A DNA stretch of 64,000 nucleotides from positions 1 through 64,000 of the IMG/VR virus record IMGVR_UViG_3300044846_005371. One strand, given 5' to 3'. This DNA is from a virus. The notes beneath the pieces are model-generated. The model did no database searches. It saw only the letters and a program-made list of their open reading frames with translations, and was not told the DNA's origin. Shown here in pieces: positions 33,901 to 43,130 of this stretch. The translations under genes were made by a program, and so were the position numbers. Position 1 is the first letter of the stretch. Each line of letters opens with the position of its first letter.

Positions 33901-35066
33901 AGTACTGGATCTAATAATGCTGCACTATCCGTAAGTCCACGTTCATCTAAACTGAAAAAGTTATTAATAGGATCTGAGAATAGATTGTAGTATTCTGTGT
34001 ATATTTTACCAGTTGGTGTATAATCTTGATTTACTTGATTATTCTTTATTTTTACACCAGTGACTGAATTAAAAAATGAATATTTTTTAAGTAGTGGATT
34101 GTTTTTTAAGAGAAGTGTTCTTTTTTCTTTATATGATTCTCCAGTTTCCTTGTTTGTCTTTTCTTCCTCTATTTCTATTCCTTCTAAATTTATGAAATCT
34201 AACTTAAATTCTAAAACTGGACTTTTTACAAAAGTTGAATATGTCTCAACTGAAAGATTGTTTAATTTTATGCATTCTGAATAGTCAGATATTCTATTTT
34301 TAATGTTATTGAAATCGAATGATGAGAGATAATCAGTAACTGCTAATGCGATGACAGCAGCTCCTCCTAAATCTCCTTGCGCACCTGAAATCCTATTTGT
34401 TATATCAGGATTTGCAAATATTGGAAGTTGAGTTGTTCTTTGAGTTAATTGAGTAGAGATTAGAGAAATTTGATTTGTATTTTCTGAAATCTTCTTATTC
34501 AAATCAGATATTTGTGAAGTGTATAAATCGATTGTTTGCGGATTAGTGCTCTGTGATCTTAATTGATTTAGCTGAAAAATTTTAGCATTATTTGCAGTAT
34601 TTTCAGATTCTAAATTTTGTCTTAGTTTTAGAAGTGGCTCAAATAAGTTTAGTATTCTTGCACACTCTTTTGATCTAGCCGAATAGTAATTGGTGATCAC
34701 ATTAAAATTATCTCGATATTCTATTAGTCTTTCAAGAAGCTGTTTAACATCATTATATTCCTTTAACTGTATTTCAAGGATCTTTGAAACTTCTTCAGTT
34801 GCCTCAATACACTTTTTCTTATCATCAGGTACTTTGTCGAATGCGTCTCCTAGTGAATCTGAGGAAGCTTCAATGACTGGACCAATATCATTGCATGGAA
34901 CATTTACATCTTCTGCAAGAGGAGGAACTTTTCCATCTGGGACGCAATTTGATTGAGTTAAAACTTCCTCAAGCTCCTGCTGAGTAAATTGAGAAATTAC
35001 TGCGGCTTCTGAGATATTTAAGCTTAGTGCAATTTCAGATATTAACTGATCTAATTTATTTGCCAT
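30996..35066 (-). CDS. Very large unknown, probably virion, protein (1356 residues)
   Basis: I do not recognise this protein. The N-terminal half has long coiled-coil-prone stretches, for example around nt 34400-34800 (QLNQLRSQS, TSQISDLNKKISENT). The centre (nt 33130-33330) holds an unusually hydrophobic, proline-rich stretch (PATLIKVPLPIVWVPLFVLP, FVLFLTINGICI) that could cross or insert into a membrane. Lys-rich helices follow, and the C-terminal third is Pro/Ala/Leu rich. Such a layout would fit a baseplate, tape-measure-like or ejected virion protein. An AATAAATA motif 10 bases before the ATG fits late expression. It is the only giant structural-type gene on the minus strand, between groEL and the S1-like gene. 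Confidence 0.7.
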   Translation of the reverse strand: MANKLDQLISEIALSLNISEAAVISQFTQQELEEVLTQSNCVPDGKVPPLAEDVNVPCNDIGPVIEASSDSLGDAFDKVPDDKKKCIEATEEVSKILEIQLKEYNDVKQLLERLIEYRDNFNVITNYYSARSKECARILNLFEPLLKLRQNLESENTANNAKIFQLNQLRSQSTNPQTIDLYTSQISDLNKKISENTNQISLISTQLTQRTTQLPIFANPDITNRISGAQGDLGGAAVIALAVTDYLSSFDFNNIKNRISDYSECIKLNNLSVETYSTFVKSPVLEFKLDFINLEGIEIEEEKTNKETGESYKEKRTLLLKNNPLLKKYSFFNSVTGVKIKNNQVNQDYTPTGKIYTEYYNLFSDPINNFFSLDERGLTDSAALLDPVLRDSQSQTKIENGKEYYIRNQQTLQDFYKDFETRLEERKTQIRSQKIETNLNAISSTLEQLASMEIQLLLSLGKVNVQTTDQNSELKTIVSAVNDTNSSMMTKKLELDEEIERLRLRADEIKPEPAKVKKLLQQTNPECFGSPETADIEPLGCRDALKFAGTDPFFEKIGETSNVAYPNQGQLCYWLEFSKIATLMGLLPLPQTPASLRYWPVGLLIVTPATLIKVPLPIVWVPLFVLPTPMGQFVLFLTINGICITPMVLFNSSSGKKKFILSLKGASKEIGEQLDSEKTFSKLISLPLGAVAAAEKAKIIAKQAKDGKFYNLTEAEKQSLAFKKKIIENNLSEASQSGDEGRVLKLNKNLADIEAENLPKNPSVIAAELMDKPETAKDLLEKAKRNIFKNMNDLGNPAIPSLDSLKSELAKNKQSLSTQKYEALKNGNIEEYKKKSEELKNADVPYDKKIEAFTKDILNYVDRIKIPGVKYPSDISKIEPKLNPIISLKNQVEDLVANNSTGKLHVKQLSVKSKLSLHLIKAKEEILAVAPTQSFNIETQSQVFKDFLKVCVTKLIESASGIGGGLPSEDDVAEELALDDKLQSAQTDAEKKEIKNKLILKKKQNSRVQDKLKDGEEFSKGSGFISSLAASVISFNPFDVGAIPKTPGLDSIGIPPVLSVVQNTLFLAIDSLPTSELIKLTGGNSVISVNDAISTCFNLISTKLPNTNLPQIPLNIPAVTTALSAPLALTSEIKAPIPALAPFSVPAQIPVNLELLKEPIKEAIKIAISKIPADSESNPLKNIETINSNDLKAFLTSTIESVILKYEPTLAAITKPLEFAKSSNGVSLNVIEAAQFKVPPYGPIEEVAFNVKALAKAAIPKSMTIPTVDVDLLKEVVKRAKPVLEPLSTPPLSYLIAATAGLTETKDALRNLHPVLQNDDLPPWERLSSKNILFLLFLDDFIKTAADQTGFFRNFL

Positions 35067-35076
35067 TTGTCTATTT

Positions 35077-35084
35077 TATTTATT
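35077..35084 (-). promoter_or_regulatory. AATAAATA late-promoter-like motif
   Basis: On the minus strand AATAAATA lies 10 bases before the ATG of the 1356-residue gene and just downstream of the groEL terminator, where a new promoter is expected. Confidence 0.45.
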
Positions 35085-35092
35085 TAGATACC

Positions 35093-35118
35093 AAAAAAGG
35101 CAGCTTTCGCTACCTTTT
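35093..35118 (-). terminator. Intrinsic terminator after groEL
   Basis: On the minus strand a 10-bp stem (AAAAGGTAGC/GCTGCCTTTT, one G-U wobble) is closed by a GAAA tetraloop and runs into six T. It lies 30 bases past the groEL stop. Confidence 0.92.
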
Positions 35119-35147
35119 CTGCCTGAGCATAAGAGAGATGGCCGATT

Positions 35148-37519
<2,372 letters not shown>

Positions 37520-37521
37520 TC

Positions 37522-38253
37522 TCAGGCCTGTAGTTGATAGTCTTCTACTATAGGATTGCCTGAAAGTTTTAAGATAATTTGAGAAACAGCTAACACATCA
37601 GCTTGACAGTATGTTGATATTCTAGTTACATCTCGTTCCTTGTACCACACTTGAGTTACATCCTTACCGGAAATATCACCTTTTGGGGTAGGTAATCCCA
37701 ATGAGGTTGCTAGTAATTCTAGGGATACAAAACTCTCCTGCCAAGCGCCAAAACTCCAAATATCACTAGTATCTACAAATGGCATTTCCCAAGGTTTCAA
37801 ATTTTGAATTTGAAGCCCAACTGGAAGAGATTTTTCGTTAATTAGTAATCTTTTACAGATAAACGGAACATCAAATCTTTTAATATTGTGCCCAACAAAT
37901 TTATAGTTTGAAAACTTGTTGAACACTTTATCAATTCCTTCCAAAACCTCTAATTCTTCTCCAGAATAAGTCTTTAGTGTTAGGTATGGTGTGCCTTCGT
38001 TAAATTGAATTCGGCCGAATGTTGCGCATACTATTTTTGCAAATTCTGCATGGAGACCAGCTTTTTCCAAGAATAATTCAGCATCGCTCTTTTGCTTATT
38101 TTCCTCAAATCTTTCTCTAAGGTATTCACAACGTTTCGACCAAAGTTGAGCTAATGTAAGATTTTCGTTTTTTAGGTGATCTAATGATTGGTGAGAAGCA
38201 ACTGTCTCAATATCAAAAAACACCATTTTTCCAAGTTCAGGTATTGTGTACAT
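37522..38253 (-). CDS. DEDDy 3'-5' exonuclease
   Basis: A 243-residue RNase H-fold exonuclease. The four acidic residues are visible: D14 and E16 (VFFDIETV), D128 (VGHNIKRFDVP) and D219 in Y215-x3-D219 (YCQADV), which makes it the DEDDy subtype. The arrangement resembles the family annotated as a predicted 3'-5' exonuclease related to the DNA polymerase B domain. No polymerase domain is attached, so it may proofread in trans or trim ends together with the PD-(D/E)XK nuclease, whose gene starts immediately after it. Confidence 0.82.
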   Translation of the reverse strand: MYTIPELGKMVFFDIETVASHQSLDHLKNENLTLAQLWSKRCEYLRERFEENKQKSDAELFLEKAGLHAEFAKIVCATFGRIQFNEGTPYLTLKTYSGEELEVLEGIDKVFNKFSNYKFVGHNIKRFDVPFICKRLLINEKSLPVGLQIQNLKPWEMPFVDTSDIWSFGAWQESFVSLELLATSLGLPTPKGDISGKDVTQVWYKERDVTRISTYCQADVLAVSQIILKLSGNPIVEDYQLQA

Positions 38254-38254
38254 A

Positions 38255-38695
38255 TTATTCGTTTGATAATTCTTCGTAACTTAATAACGCTTTTCCATAT
38301 TTTTGCATGCGATCTGCGTATCTGGTTTTTATTGTTTTTGCAAGAGGAATAGGTTTACTTTCCTCATCTATTCGAACAAACTTAATGTCTGTGTGAGTAA
38401 CTATATCTTGTTCGCCAGTGTGAACGTTATGCTTTCTAACCTCGATGTATAATAATACTGACGTTCTGCCGAATTGTTTCACAGTTGCGTATATCTTAAG
38501 CAAATTATTTACTTTGATCGGTTTTTTGAATACTAATTCGCTGATCATGATTGTTACCATTCTAGGAGTATCACAAACTTGAGAAGCGTAGCTAGCTGCT
38601 GCATCATCTACTAAACTCATGATTGTCCCACCGAACATATTATCATGAACTCCGATGTCTCCCTTTTTGCAAATGTATGTGGTTACTAATTCCAT
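38255..38695 (-). CDS. Acyl-CoA thioesterase, hotdog fold (YciA-like)
   Basis: A 146-residue protein of the usual single-domain length. Residues 13-40 (DIGVHDNMFGGTIMSLVDDA, then AASYASQVC) match the YciA-type acyl-CoA thioesterase pattern: N19, a GG pair at 22-23, and an acidic residue at 30-31 on the central helix. A SELVFKKPIKVNN strand and a VTHTDIKFVRID strand complete the fold. These enzymes hydrolyse acyl-CoA to free acid and CoA. It lies between nuclease and RNA-ligase genes with almost no spacing, so it belongs to the phage operon. Its role in infection is unknown; lipid or CoA-pool remodelling is the simplest guess. Confidence 0.8.
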   Translation of the reverse strand: MELVTTYICKKGDIGVHDNMFGGTIMSLVDDAAASYASQVCDTPRMVTIMISELVFKKPIKVNNLLKIYATVKQFGRTSVLLYIEVRKHNVHTGEQDIVTHTDIKFVRIDEESKPIPLAKTIKTRYADRMQKYGKALLSYEELSNE

Positions 38696-38699
38696 AAGC

Positions 38700-39830
38700 T
38701 TAGTGTGAATCTCCTACATCGTGTTTCTCTCCGTAAATAAGATAATCTGGGTTAATAACCTTGGCTACCTTATTCCTCTCTCCGGAAACCTCCTTGATCA
38801 CAATACCTTCATGCGGTACTTTGGTTCCTTCAATATAGTTGTTGAATGTGAACTTGTCTTGAATCTCTTGAGACCATCGACCGACATATAACTCAGGTAC
38901 ATGACGCAATTGTAAAGTCGCGCTTTCAATAAGGTGCCTTGTTCTGAATACGTTTTGATAATCGCCATCAAGGGTAATATCAAATCCAGCAAACTCCAAC
39001 TCCTTCATTCCATAGTCGTAGTTCTTTTGGATACCAGGACCATATATCTCACCATACAGCACGATACCGGATCCTATGTACTCAATCGAATGCACTACCT
39101 TAGCCAAGTGCCACATCTTCTCTTTAAGATTGTACTTGTCAGCTACCTCTCTCCAAACATCAGTTGAGTAGAAACCTTGTGAGTCAGAACCTTTCTCGAC
39201 GTTATGCGATCCATATACGTACTCATATTCAATCCATGGATCGTTGGTGAAGAACCTCTTAACCTTATCCCATAAGGATAGCTTTGACTTCTTAACAATA
39301 CCATAGCGAGCATTGGTTCCATGCAACTTACGAGTGATCTGTACGTTATCTTCCTCAGTAAACAATCCAGCTACGTTCTTCAAGTTAGGAAACTTATGAT
39401 ACACTGTGAAGTTTGGGTTTTGGTGGTACTTAATTTTACGACCTGAAGACAATTGGATTTGTGTTACAGGTGGTTCGTATTTGAAGATTTTTAAGTCTTC
39501 CATTAAGTCTTTACCTTCACGATTATATCCGATAGGCAGGAATTGATTAGGAATTACTAAACACTCTGAGTACACTCCTCTTAACTTAACAGTACGCACA
39601 CGTTGACCCTTACGTAAGTAATTAGTCACATTCATTGCATCTGATAAGCGTTGAGGAATAACTGCGTCTGTAGTTGCTATTCCAACCAAATCACCTACCT
39701 TATAGTCACCTTTCTTGATAATACAATTCCATCCTCCAATAACACCTACTTCGATATTATCTGCTCCTGGTATTGGTTTAATTTCGTTTATACGTGCTAC
39801 ATAACACACGCTGTTTGCATTCTCTATCAT
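38700..39830 (-). CDS. RNA ligase with N-terminal OB-like domain
   Basis: A 376-residue nucleotidyltransferase. The adenylation motif is K168-L-H-G-T-N (ITRKLHGTNAR), the KxxG core of covalent nucleotidyltransferases. Motif III is around residues 258-264 (LYGEIYG), motif IV is EGIVIK at 341-346, and motif V is KVAKVIN at 354-360. Residues 1-110 form an OB-like domain (RINEIKPIPGADNIEV, GDLVGIATTDAV). This layout resembles Rnl5/DraRnl-type ligases more than T4 Rnl1. It seals RNA breaks. The P-loop kinase gene immediately upstream overlaps it (ATGA), which suggests an end-healing and sealing pair for tRNA repair. Confidence 0.85.
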   Translation of the reverse strand: MIENANSVCYVARINEIKPIPGADNIEVGVIGGWNCIIKKGDYKVGDLVGIATTDAVIPQRLSDAMNVTNYLRKGQRVRTVKLRGVYSECLVIPNQFLPIGYNREGKDLMEDLKIFKYEPPVTQIQLSSGRKIKYHQNPNFTVYHKFPNLKNVAGLFTEEDNVQITRKLHGTNARYGIVKKSKLSLWDKVKRFFTNDPWIEYEYVYGSHNVEKGSDSQGFYSTDVWREVADKYNLKEKMWHLAKVVHSIEYIGSGIVLYGEIYGPGIQKNYDYGMKELEFAGFDITLDGDYQNVFRTRHLIESATLQLRHVPELYVGRWSQEIQDKFTFNNYIEGTKVPHEGIVIKEVSGERNKVAKVINPDYLIYGEKHDVGDSH

Positions 39831-40225
39831 AACTTTATTTCAAATCGGTTTTTCATTTGTTCTAACTTGTCTGCGGGTACACCGTGTTCATTTACTCCAC
39901 TGTGTCTGTTCTCTACTATGAGGCAAGATGTTTGGTAACTATACTTCTCAGCTAATTCAAAATAAGCATCCATCTCCCACTCTTGTGTGAATGTGTTTGA
40001 CACTACAACTGGTGAGTGCTCATATCTCATTAGGAAATCAACTTCCTCTTGGCACCAAGCATGTGCATCTTTGATTTTTGATGGTTCAAACTTGTAGTTA
40101 CCTTCACTGTCCACAAAGTACATATCAGCCTCTTTGTGACAGTATTCTTTGTCGCCAACTATCATTTTTGCTAGAGTTGATTTACCTGCTCCAGGCAATC
40201 CTCTTAATAAGATTAGTGTCTTCAT
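39827..40225 (-). CDS. P-loop kinase, probable polynucleotide 5'-kinase
   Basis: A 132-residue protein. I place the start at ATG 40225 (MKTLILLRG), two bases after the stop of the upstream gene; the frame can be extended upstream to 40285, but that would overlap the neighbour and add an unrelated sequence. The Walker A motif is G9-LPGAGKS-T17, with a YFVD strand and a VVSNTFTQEWEMD segment. It resembles the kinase domain of AAA/NEDD4BP2-like and Pnkp-like proteins. No phosphatase domain is present. Coupling to the RNA ligase suggests it prepares 5'-phosphate ends. Confidence 0.75.
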   Translation of the reverse strand: MKTLILLRGLPGAGKSTLAKMIVGDKEYCHKEADMYFVDSEGNYKFEPSKIKDAHAWCQEEVDFLMRYEHSPVVVSNTFTQEWEMDAYFELAEKYSYQTSCLIVENRHSGVNEHGVPADKLEQMKNRFEIKL

Positions 40226-40227
40226 AA

Positions 40228-40635
40228 TTAGTTCATTTCTGATATTTTTACACAATTTGTTATTGACTCTTGGACAACGTACCATCCTTCAGTTGGATCG
40301 TTTCGATATAACTCAACATTGAAGTATTCTCCATTGTGTTCAAAGCAAGTTATCTTTTCGATAGCACCTTCAACTTCTACTAAGTATCGGTTTGCTACAT
40401 CCAAGTAAGAAACTAAAAATCTCCATTGAAAATTTGAAAATTTTATTGGGTTTGAATAGATTGAGTTACGTATGATATTTGAGAGATCATCACGTTGTAT
40501 GTTAGATAATCGAGCTTCATACTTATTGAGAAATTGACTTATCCAGTATTCAACTTGATATTCATCTTGGGTTAGAAAAAATTCCAAGCTTGACCAAGTT
40601 AGCGTCCATTCCCAGTTAGAAAGAGAAGAGGTCAT
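40228..40635 (-). CDS. Unknown 135-residue protein
   Basis: I do not recognise this protein. It is rich in Trp and Tyr (NWEWTLTWSSLEFFL, FQWRFLVSYLDVANRYLVEV) and has no membrane segment or obvious catalytic motif. Its ATG overlaps the stop of the upstream glucosaminidase gene (ATGA), and the kinase gene starts right after it. It is a genuine member of the operon by spacing. Confidence 0.65.
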   Translation of the reverse strand: MTSSLSNWEWTLTWSSLEFFLTQDEYQVEYWISQFLNKYEARLSNIQRDDLSNIIRNSIYSNPIKFSNFQWRFLVSYLDVANRYLVEVEGAIEKITCFEHNGEYFNVELYRNDPTEGWYVVQESITNCVKISEMN

Positions 40636-41234
40636 TGATTGAACTTAGATTTTAGGTTCTCATTAGCAACTAACTCTTTCAATTTAGCAAGATACTCTGG
40701 ATTTTCAGCATAACCTACGCTTTGTAAGATAGCATAATATTCTTCCTCATTTGAGGCGGAGTTTGCATAGGTTCCACACCATAATGCATAATCCAATACA
40801 CTATCTTCCCAATTCTTATATGCAGCATGATTATGATTTGTACCTTGAGCTAAGTTAAGCCTGCTTGTAGCTTCCTTCATTCCAAAAAGATTGTTATTCT
40901 CTTTGAAAATGCCACTTTTAAATCTTCCAGATTCTAACATAGCTTGCGCAAGTACAATGTGTGGATATTTAAAGTTTAGCTCATCAATCTTAGCAATAAG
41001 CTTTTCCTCACTAAATGCATTAGCTTGCTGGACTAGTAAGATTTTCTCGTACTCAGTTAGAGAAACTAGGATATTGTCCTTGGTCCAAAAATAAGTAACT
41101 GTTGCTGACGTGACGCTAATGCATAAGACTAGTGCACCGATTAAGAATCTGTGCTTTATCAGGTTAACTTGATAGTAATCTAATGTGCGCTCATCAAAAT
41201 AGTACTTAGGCTGTGCTAATTTACGAAGGTTCAT
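40632..41234 (-). CDS. Membrane-anchored glucosaminidase-type peptidoglycan hydrolase
   Basis: A 200-residue protein. Residues about 30-50 form one membrane segment (FLIGALVLCISVTSATVTYF) preceded by positive residues (KHR), so the C-terminal domain should face the periplasm. Residues about 88-185 match the glucosaminidase (FlgJ/endo-beta-N-acetylglucosaminidase-like) fold: VLAQAMLESGRFKS with E101 as the likely catalytic acid, NNNLFGMK, then HAAYKNWEDSVLDYALW and YAENPEYLAKL. It probably cleaves peptidoglycan glycan strands for lysis, as a signal-anchor endolysin. No holin gene is seen next to it. Confidence 0.78.
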   Translation of the reverse strand: MNLRKLAQPKYYFDERTLDYYQVNLIKHRFLIGALVLCISVTSATVTYFWTKDNILVSLTEYEKILLVQQANAFSEEKLIAKIDELNFKYPHIVLAQAMLESGRFKSGIFKENNNLFGMKEATSRLNLAQGTNHNHAAYKNWEDSVLDYALWCGTYANSASNEEEYYAILQSVGYAENPEYLAKLKELVANENLKSKFNQ

Positions 41235-41260
41235 ATAGTTTAGTTTTAAAGTTAGGTTTA

Positions 41261-42208
41261 TTATACTAAAGTTTGCTCAAAATTAAAAGGTTTGGGCTCA
41301 ATTAGCTTAGTTTGATGAGTTTCTCGATAGTTAAGAACTGCTAAATCCTTAGCTTTTGCCTCAACCTCAACATCAACTTCTAAACCAAAATCTGGGATAA
41401 CTTCGTAAATGTAATCAGCATGTGATCTTGGAATTACTGAAGAGTCCTCATACAGAAACTTAGAACTAGAATAGTGTTGCAGTGGTGTAAATCCATGCCA
41501 TGTGCTAGCCGCAAGATGCGCGGCGGTTTCAGCTGTGAGATCATTTGTGCAAAAACGATGGTGTAGGTGGTCAAATGTGATTGGGCAACCAACTTTTGAA
41601 TAAACACCATCATATAGATCTTGAACGCCAAACTGGCTTGCTTTATCATCATTCTCAACAACTAATCTAGCACGAGTAGTATCAGAAAGCTTTGCAAAAT
41701 TCTCGCAGAACCTGGCAAGAGCAGATTCCTTATCGCCATACGAGCCGCCGATATGGATATTGATCGGAGCATTGTAATTTTTTGGAAGCAGCATAAGGTC
41801 CATGATCCTAGCGTGCTGATCTAGGTCGTAGATAGTTTTACGAACTACTTCTGGATTGGGGGAAGCAAGCACATCAAACTGCCCTGGGTGAAATGATAGC
41901 CTAAGATCGTGATGGTGCACAAACTCACCAATTTGTTCCATAATACCACGTAAACGATCAAAATTAGGTAGATCTTCAAAGGAATATTCGCTCATCCAAG
42001 GAAAGATATCGCTGGACATACGATACACATGAATATTGTTCTCAACATTCCATTGCAAAATTTCGCAAAGGTCAATTAGATTTAGCTCAGCTAGTAAAGC
42101 TGCTCGAGCAATACCTTGGGATTCCCAAGTTTTCTTTGTCATACCTCGATTGATCGTGATCCCGCGATCCTTAAGGCTTAAATTTATACAGCAGTATCCT
42201 AGTCTCAT
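41261..42208 (-). CDS. uvdE: UV damage endonuclease UvdE
   Basis: A 315-residue TIM-barrel protein of the UvdE family. Family segments are visible in order: RLGYCCINLSL at the N-terminus, ISxDxFPW-like MSSDIFPWMSEYSF, the metal-binding LRLSFHPGQFDVL, NIHIGGSYGDKE, RLVVENDDKAS and PITFDHLHHRFC. It nicks DNA 5' to UV photoproducts and some other lesions to start alternative excision repair. It is the first gene of the long minus-strand operon and is read from the divergent control region. Such a gene suits a virus of sunlit water. Confidence 0.92.
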   Translation of the reverse strand: MRLGYCCINLSLKDRGITINRGMTKKTWESQGIARAALLAELNLIDLCEILQWNVENNIHVYRMSSDIFPWMSEYSFEDLPNFDRLRGIMEQIGEFVHHHDLRLSFHPGQFDVLASPNPEVVRKTIYDLDQHARIMDLMLLPKNYNAPINIHIGGSYGDKESALARFCENFAKLSDTTRARLVVENDDKASQFGVQDLYDGVYSKVGCPITFDHLHHRFCTNDLTAETAAHLAASTWHGFTPLQHYSSSKFLYEDSSVIPRSHADYIYEVIPDFGLEVDVEVEAKAKDLAVLNYRETHQTKLIEPKPFNFEQTLV

Positions 42209-42260
42209 ATGGTAAATATACTAAACTTTCTCCTTGGGGAAAAATTTCCGCGTCCGCGAG

Positions 42261-42277
42261 AGTACTATAGTAGTACT
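42261..42277. repeat. Perfect inverted repeat AGTACTA-TAG-TAGTACT
   Basis: Seven-base perfect arms with a 3-base centre, in the divergent region. The near-palindrome would suit a dimeric repressor or activator, and it lacks the T run of a terminator. Confidence 0.75.
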
Positions 42278-42304
42278 AAAGACTATTAAAGTAAGATTAA
42301 AGAA

Positions 42305-42321
42305 AGAGTATAGTATACTCT
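42305..42321. repeat. Perfect inverted repeat AGAGTATA-G-TATACTCT
   Basis: Eight-base perfect arms with a single central base, 44 bases (start to start) from the first inverted repeat. A partial copy (AGTGTATAC) follows directly. It is a candidate operator. Confidence 0.75.
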
Positions 42322-42364
42322 AGTGTATACCCGCCCTACCACCCATTTTGTACTACTGCTTTTT

Positions 42365-42409
42365 AAAAAGTTTTTGCTTAAATAAATATTTTTTAGTTGA
42401 AAACTTTTT
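42365..42409. repeat. 10-bp inverted repeat flanking AATAAATA
   Basis: AAAAAGTTTT (42365-42374) and AAAACTTTTT (42400-42409) are perfect complements and enclose 25 bases that contain AATAAATA (42381-42388). Confidence 0.65.
42381..42388 (+). promoter_or_regulatory. AATAAATA motif before the RuvC/gp55 operon
   Basis: The octamer lies 67 bases before the ATG of the RuvC-like gene, in the loop of a 10-bp inverted repeat. It could be a promoter for the RuvC-gp55 operon. Confidence 0.35.
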
Positions 42410-42455
42410 TAAGTTATTTAGTATAACTCTAGATAGCTAAAAATATTAGTCATGA

Positions 42456-43118
42456 ATGACAATAATTAGCATAGATTTTTCAATACTTTACCCTGGGGTT
42501 TGCATTTGTAGAGATTTTAAGGAATTTAGTTGGCTAGCAGTAGTAAATGCTAAGCTAAGTAAAAAAGATCAGAAACGACTGGAAGACATCCAGTTAACTT
42601 ACCCTAATTTAAAAATTCTCTTCACAGAGACAAAAAGGGAAAAATCAGATCAGTATCATGTAACTGAAAGAAATAAGTTGACTAATTACTTAGAGTTAAC
42701 TGAAGTCCTCATTGCAGAAATAAAGAAGCAGGTTCCAACTTCAGAAGATTTGATAGTTTCAATTGAAGGAATTTCATTTGGGTCCAGCGGAAACTCATTA
42801 GTTGATATTTCACAAGCAACTGGAATACTTAAGAATAAATTAGTTGATTCACTATTAGATGGAAAAACTGATCGTTTCTTTGTTTTTAGCCCAAGTGAAT
42901 TAAAAAATGCGATTGGTTGCAAGGGAAATGCTAATAAATTAGATATTTACGAAAAGTTTAAAAATGATCCAATTATAGACTCAGTAAAAGGATCAGATTT
43001 ACATAAAGCTATCTTAAAAGAAGATTGGATTCTATCAAAAGATAAGATAGTTTCGCCCATCATTGATATGATAGACTCATATTTAGGTGTTGTTAAAATA
43101 CACCAACTCTTAAAATAA
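42456..43118 (+). CDS. RuvC-like Holliday junction resolvase
   Basis: A 220-residue RNase H-fold protein with the four acidic residues of RuvC in order: D7 (ISIDFSILYPG), E104 (VSIEGISFG), D204 and D207 (IIDMIDSYLG). The SFGSSGNSLVDISQATGILK helix and FSPSELKNAIGCKGNANK segment match the family. It resolves branched DNA before packaging, the job done in T4 by endonuclease VII, which is a different fold. The ATG at 42456 is preferred because a second ATG at 42452 is out of frame and stops at once. gp55 follows 12 bases downstream. Confidence 0.82.
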   Translation: MTIISIDFSILYPGVCICRDFKEFSWLAVVNAKLSKKDQKRLEDIQLTYPNLKILFTETKREKSDQYHVTERNKLTNYLELTEVLIAEIKKQVPTSEDLIVSIEGISFGSSGNSLVDISQATGILKNKLVDSLLDGKTDRFFVFSPSELKNAIGCKGNANKLDIYEKFKNDPIIDSVKGSDLHKAILKEDWILSKDKIVSPIIDMIDSYLGVVKIHQLLK

Positions 43119-43130
43119 TCAAAAAATGGA

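Larger units (their letters stand above)
42209..42455. promoter_or_regulatory. Divergent control region with three inverted repeats
   Basis: This 247-base gap separates the minus-strand block (uvdE first) from the plus-strand block (RuvC-like, gp55, tail). It is the longest non-coding stretch in the window. It holds a CGCG-TC-CGCG element (42250-42259), a perfect 7-bp inverted repeat, a perfect 8-bp inverted repeat, and a 10-bp inverted repeat around an AATAAATA motif. No open frame or tRNA is visible. It should contain promoters in both directions and possibly operator sites. Confidence 0.7.

Noticed and set aside
40226-40285. Upstream extension of the P-loop kinase by 20 residues
   Set aside because: It would overlap the preceding gene out of frame. 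ATG 40225 places the Walker A motif at the usual distance from the N-terminus.
42209-42455. tRNA or small open frame in the largest gap
   Set aside because: No cloverleaf-compatible arms or CCA-like end were seen, and every frame is interrupted early.
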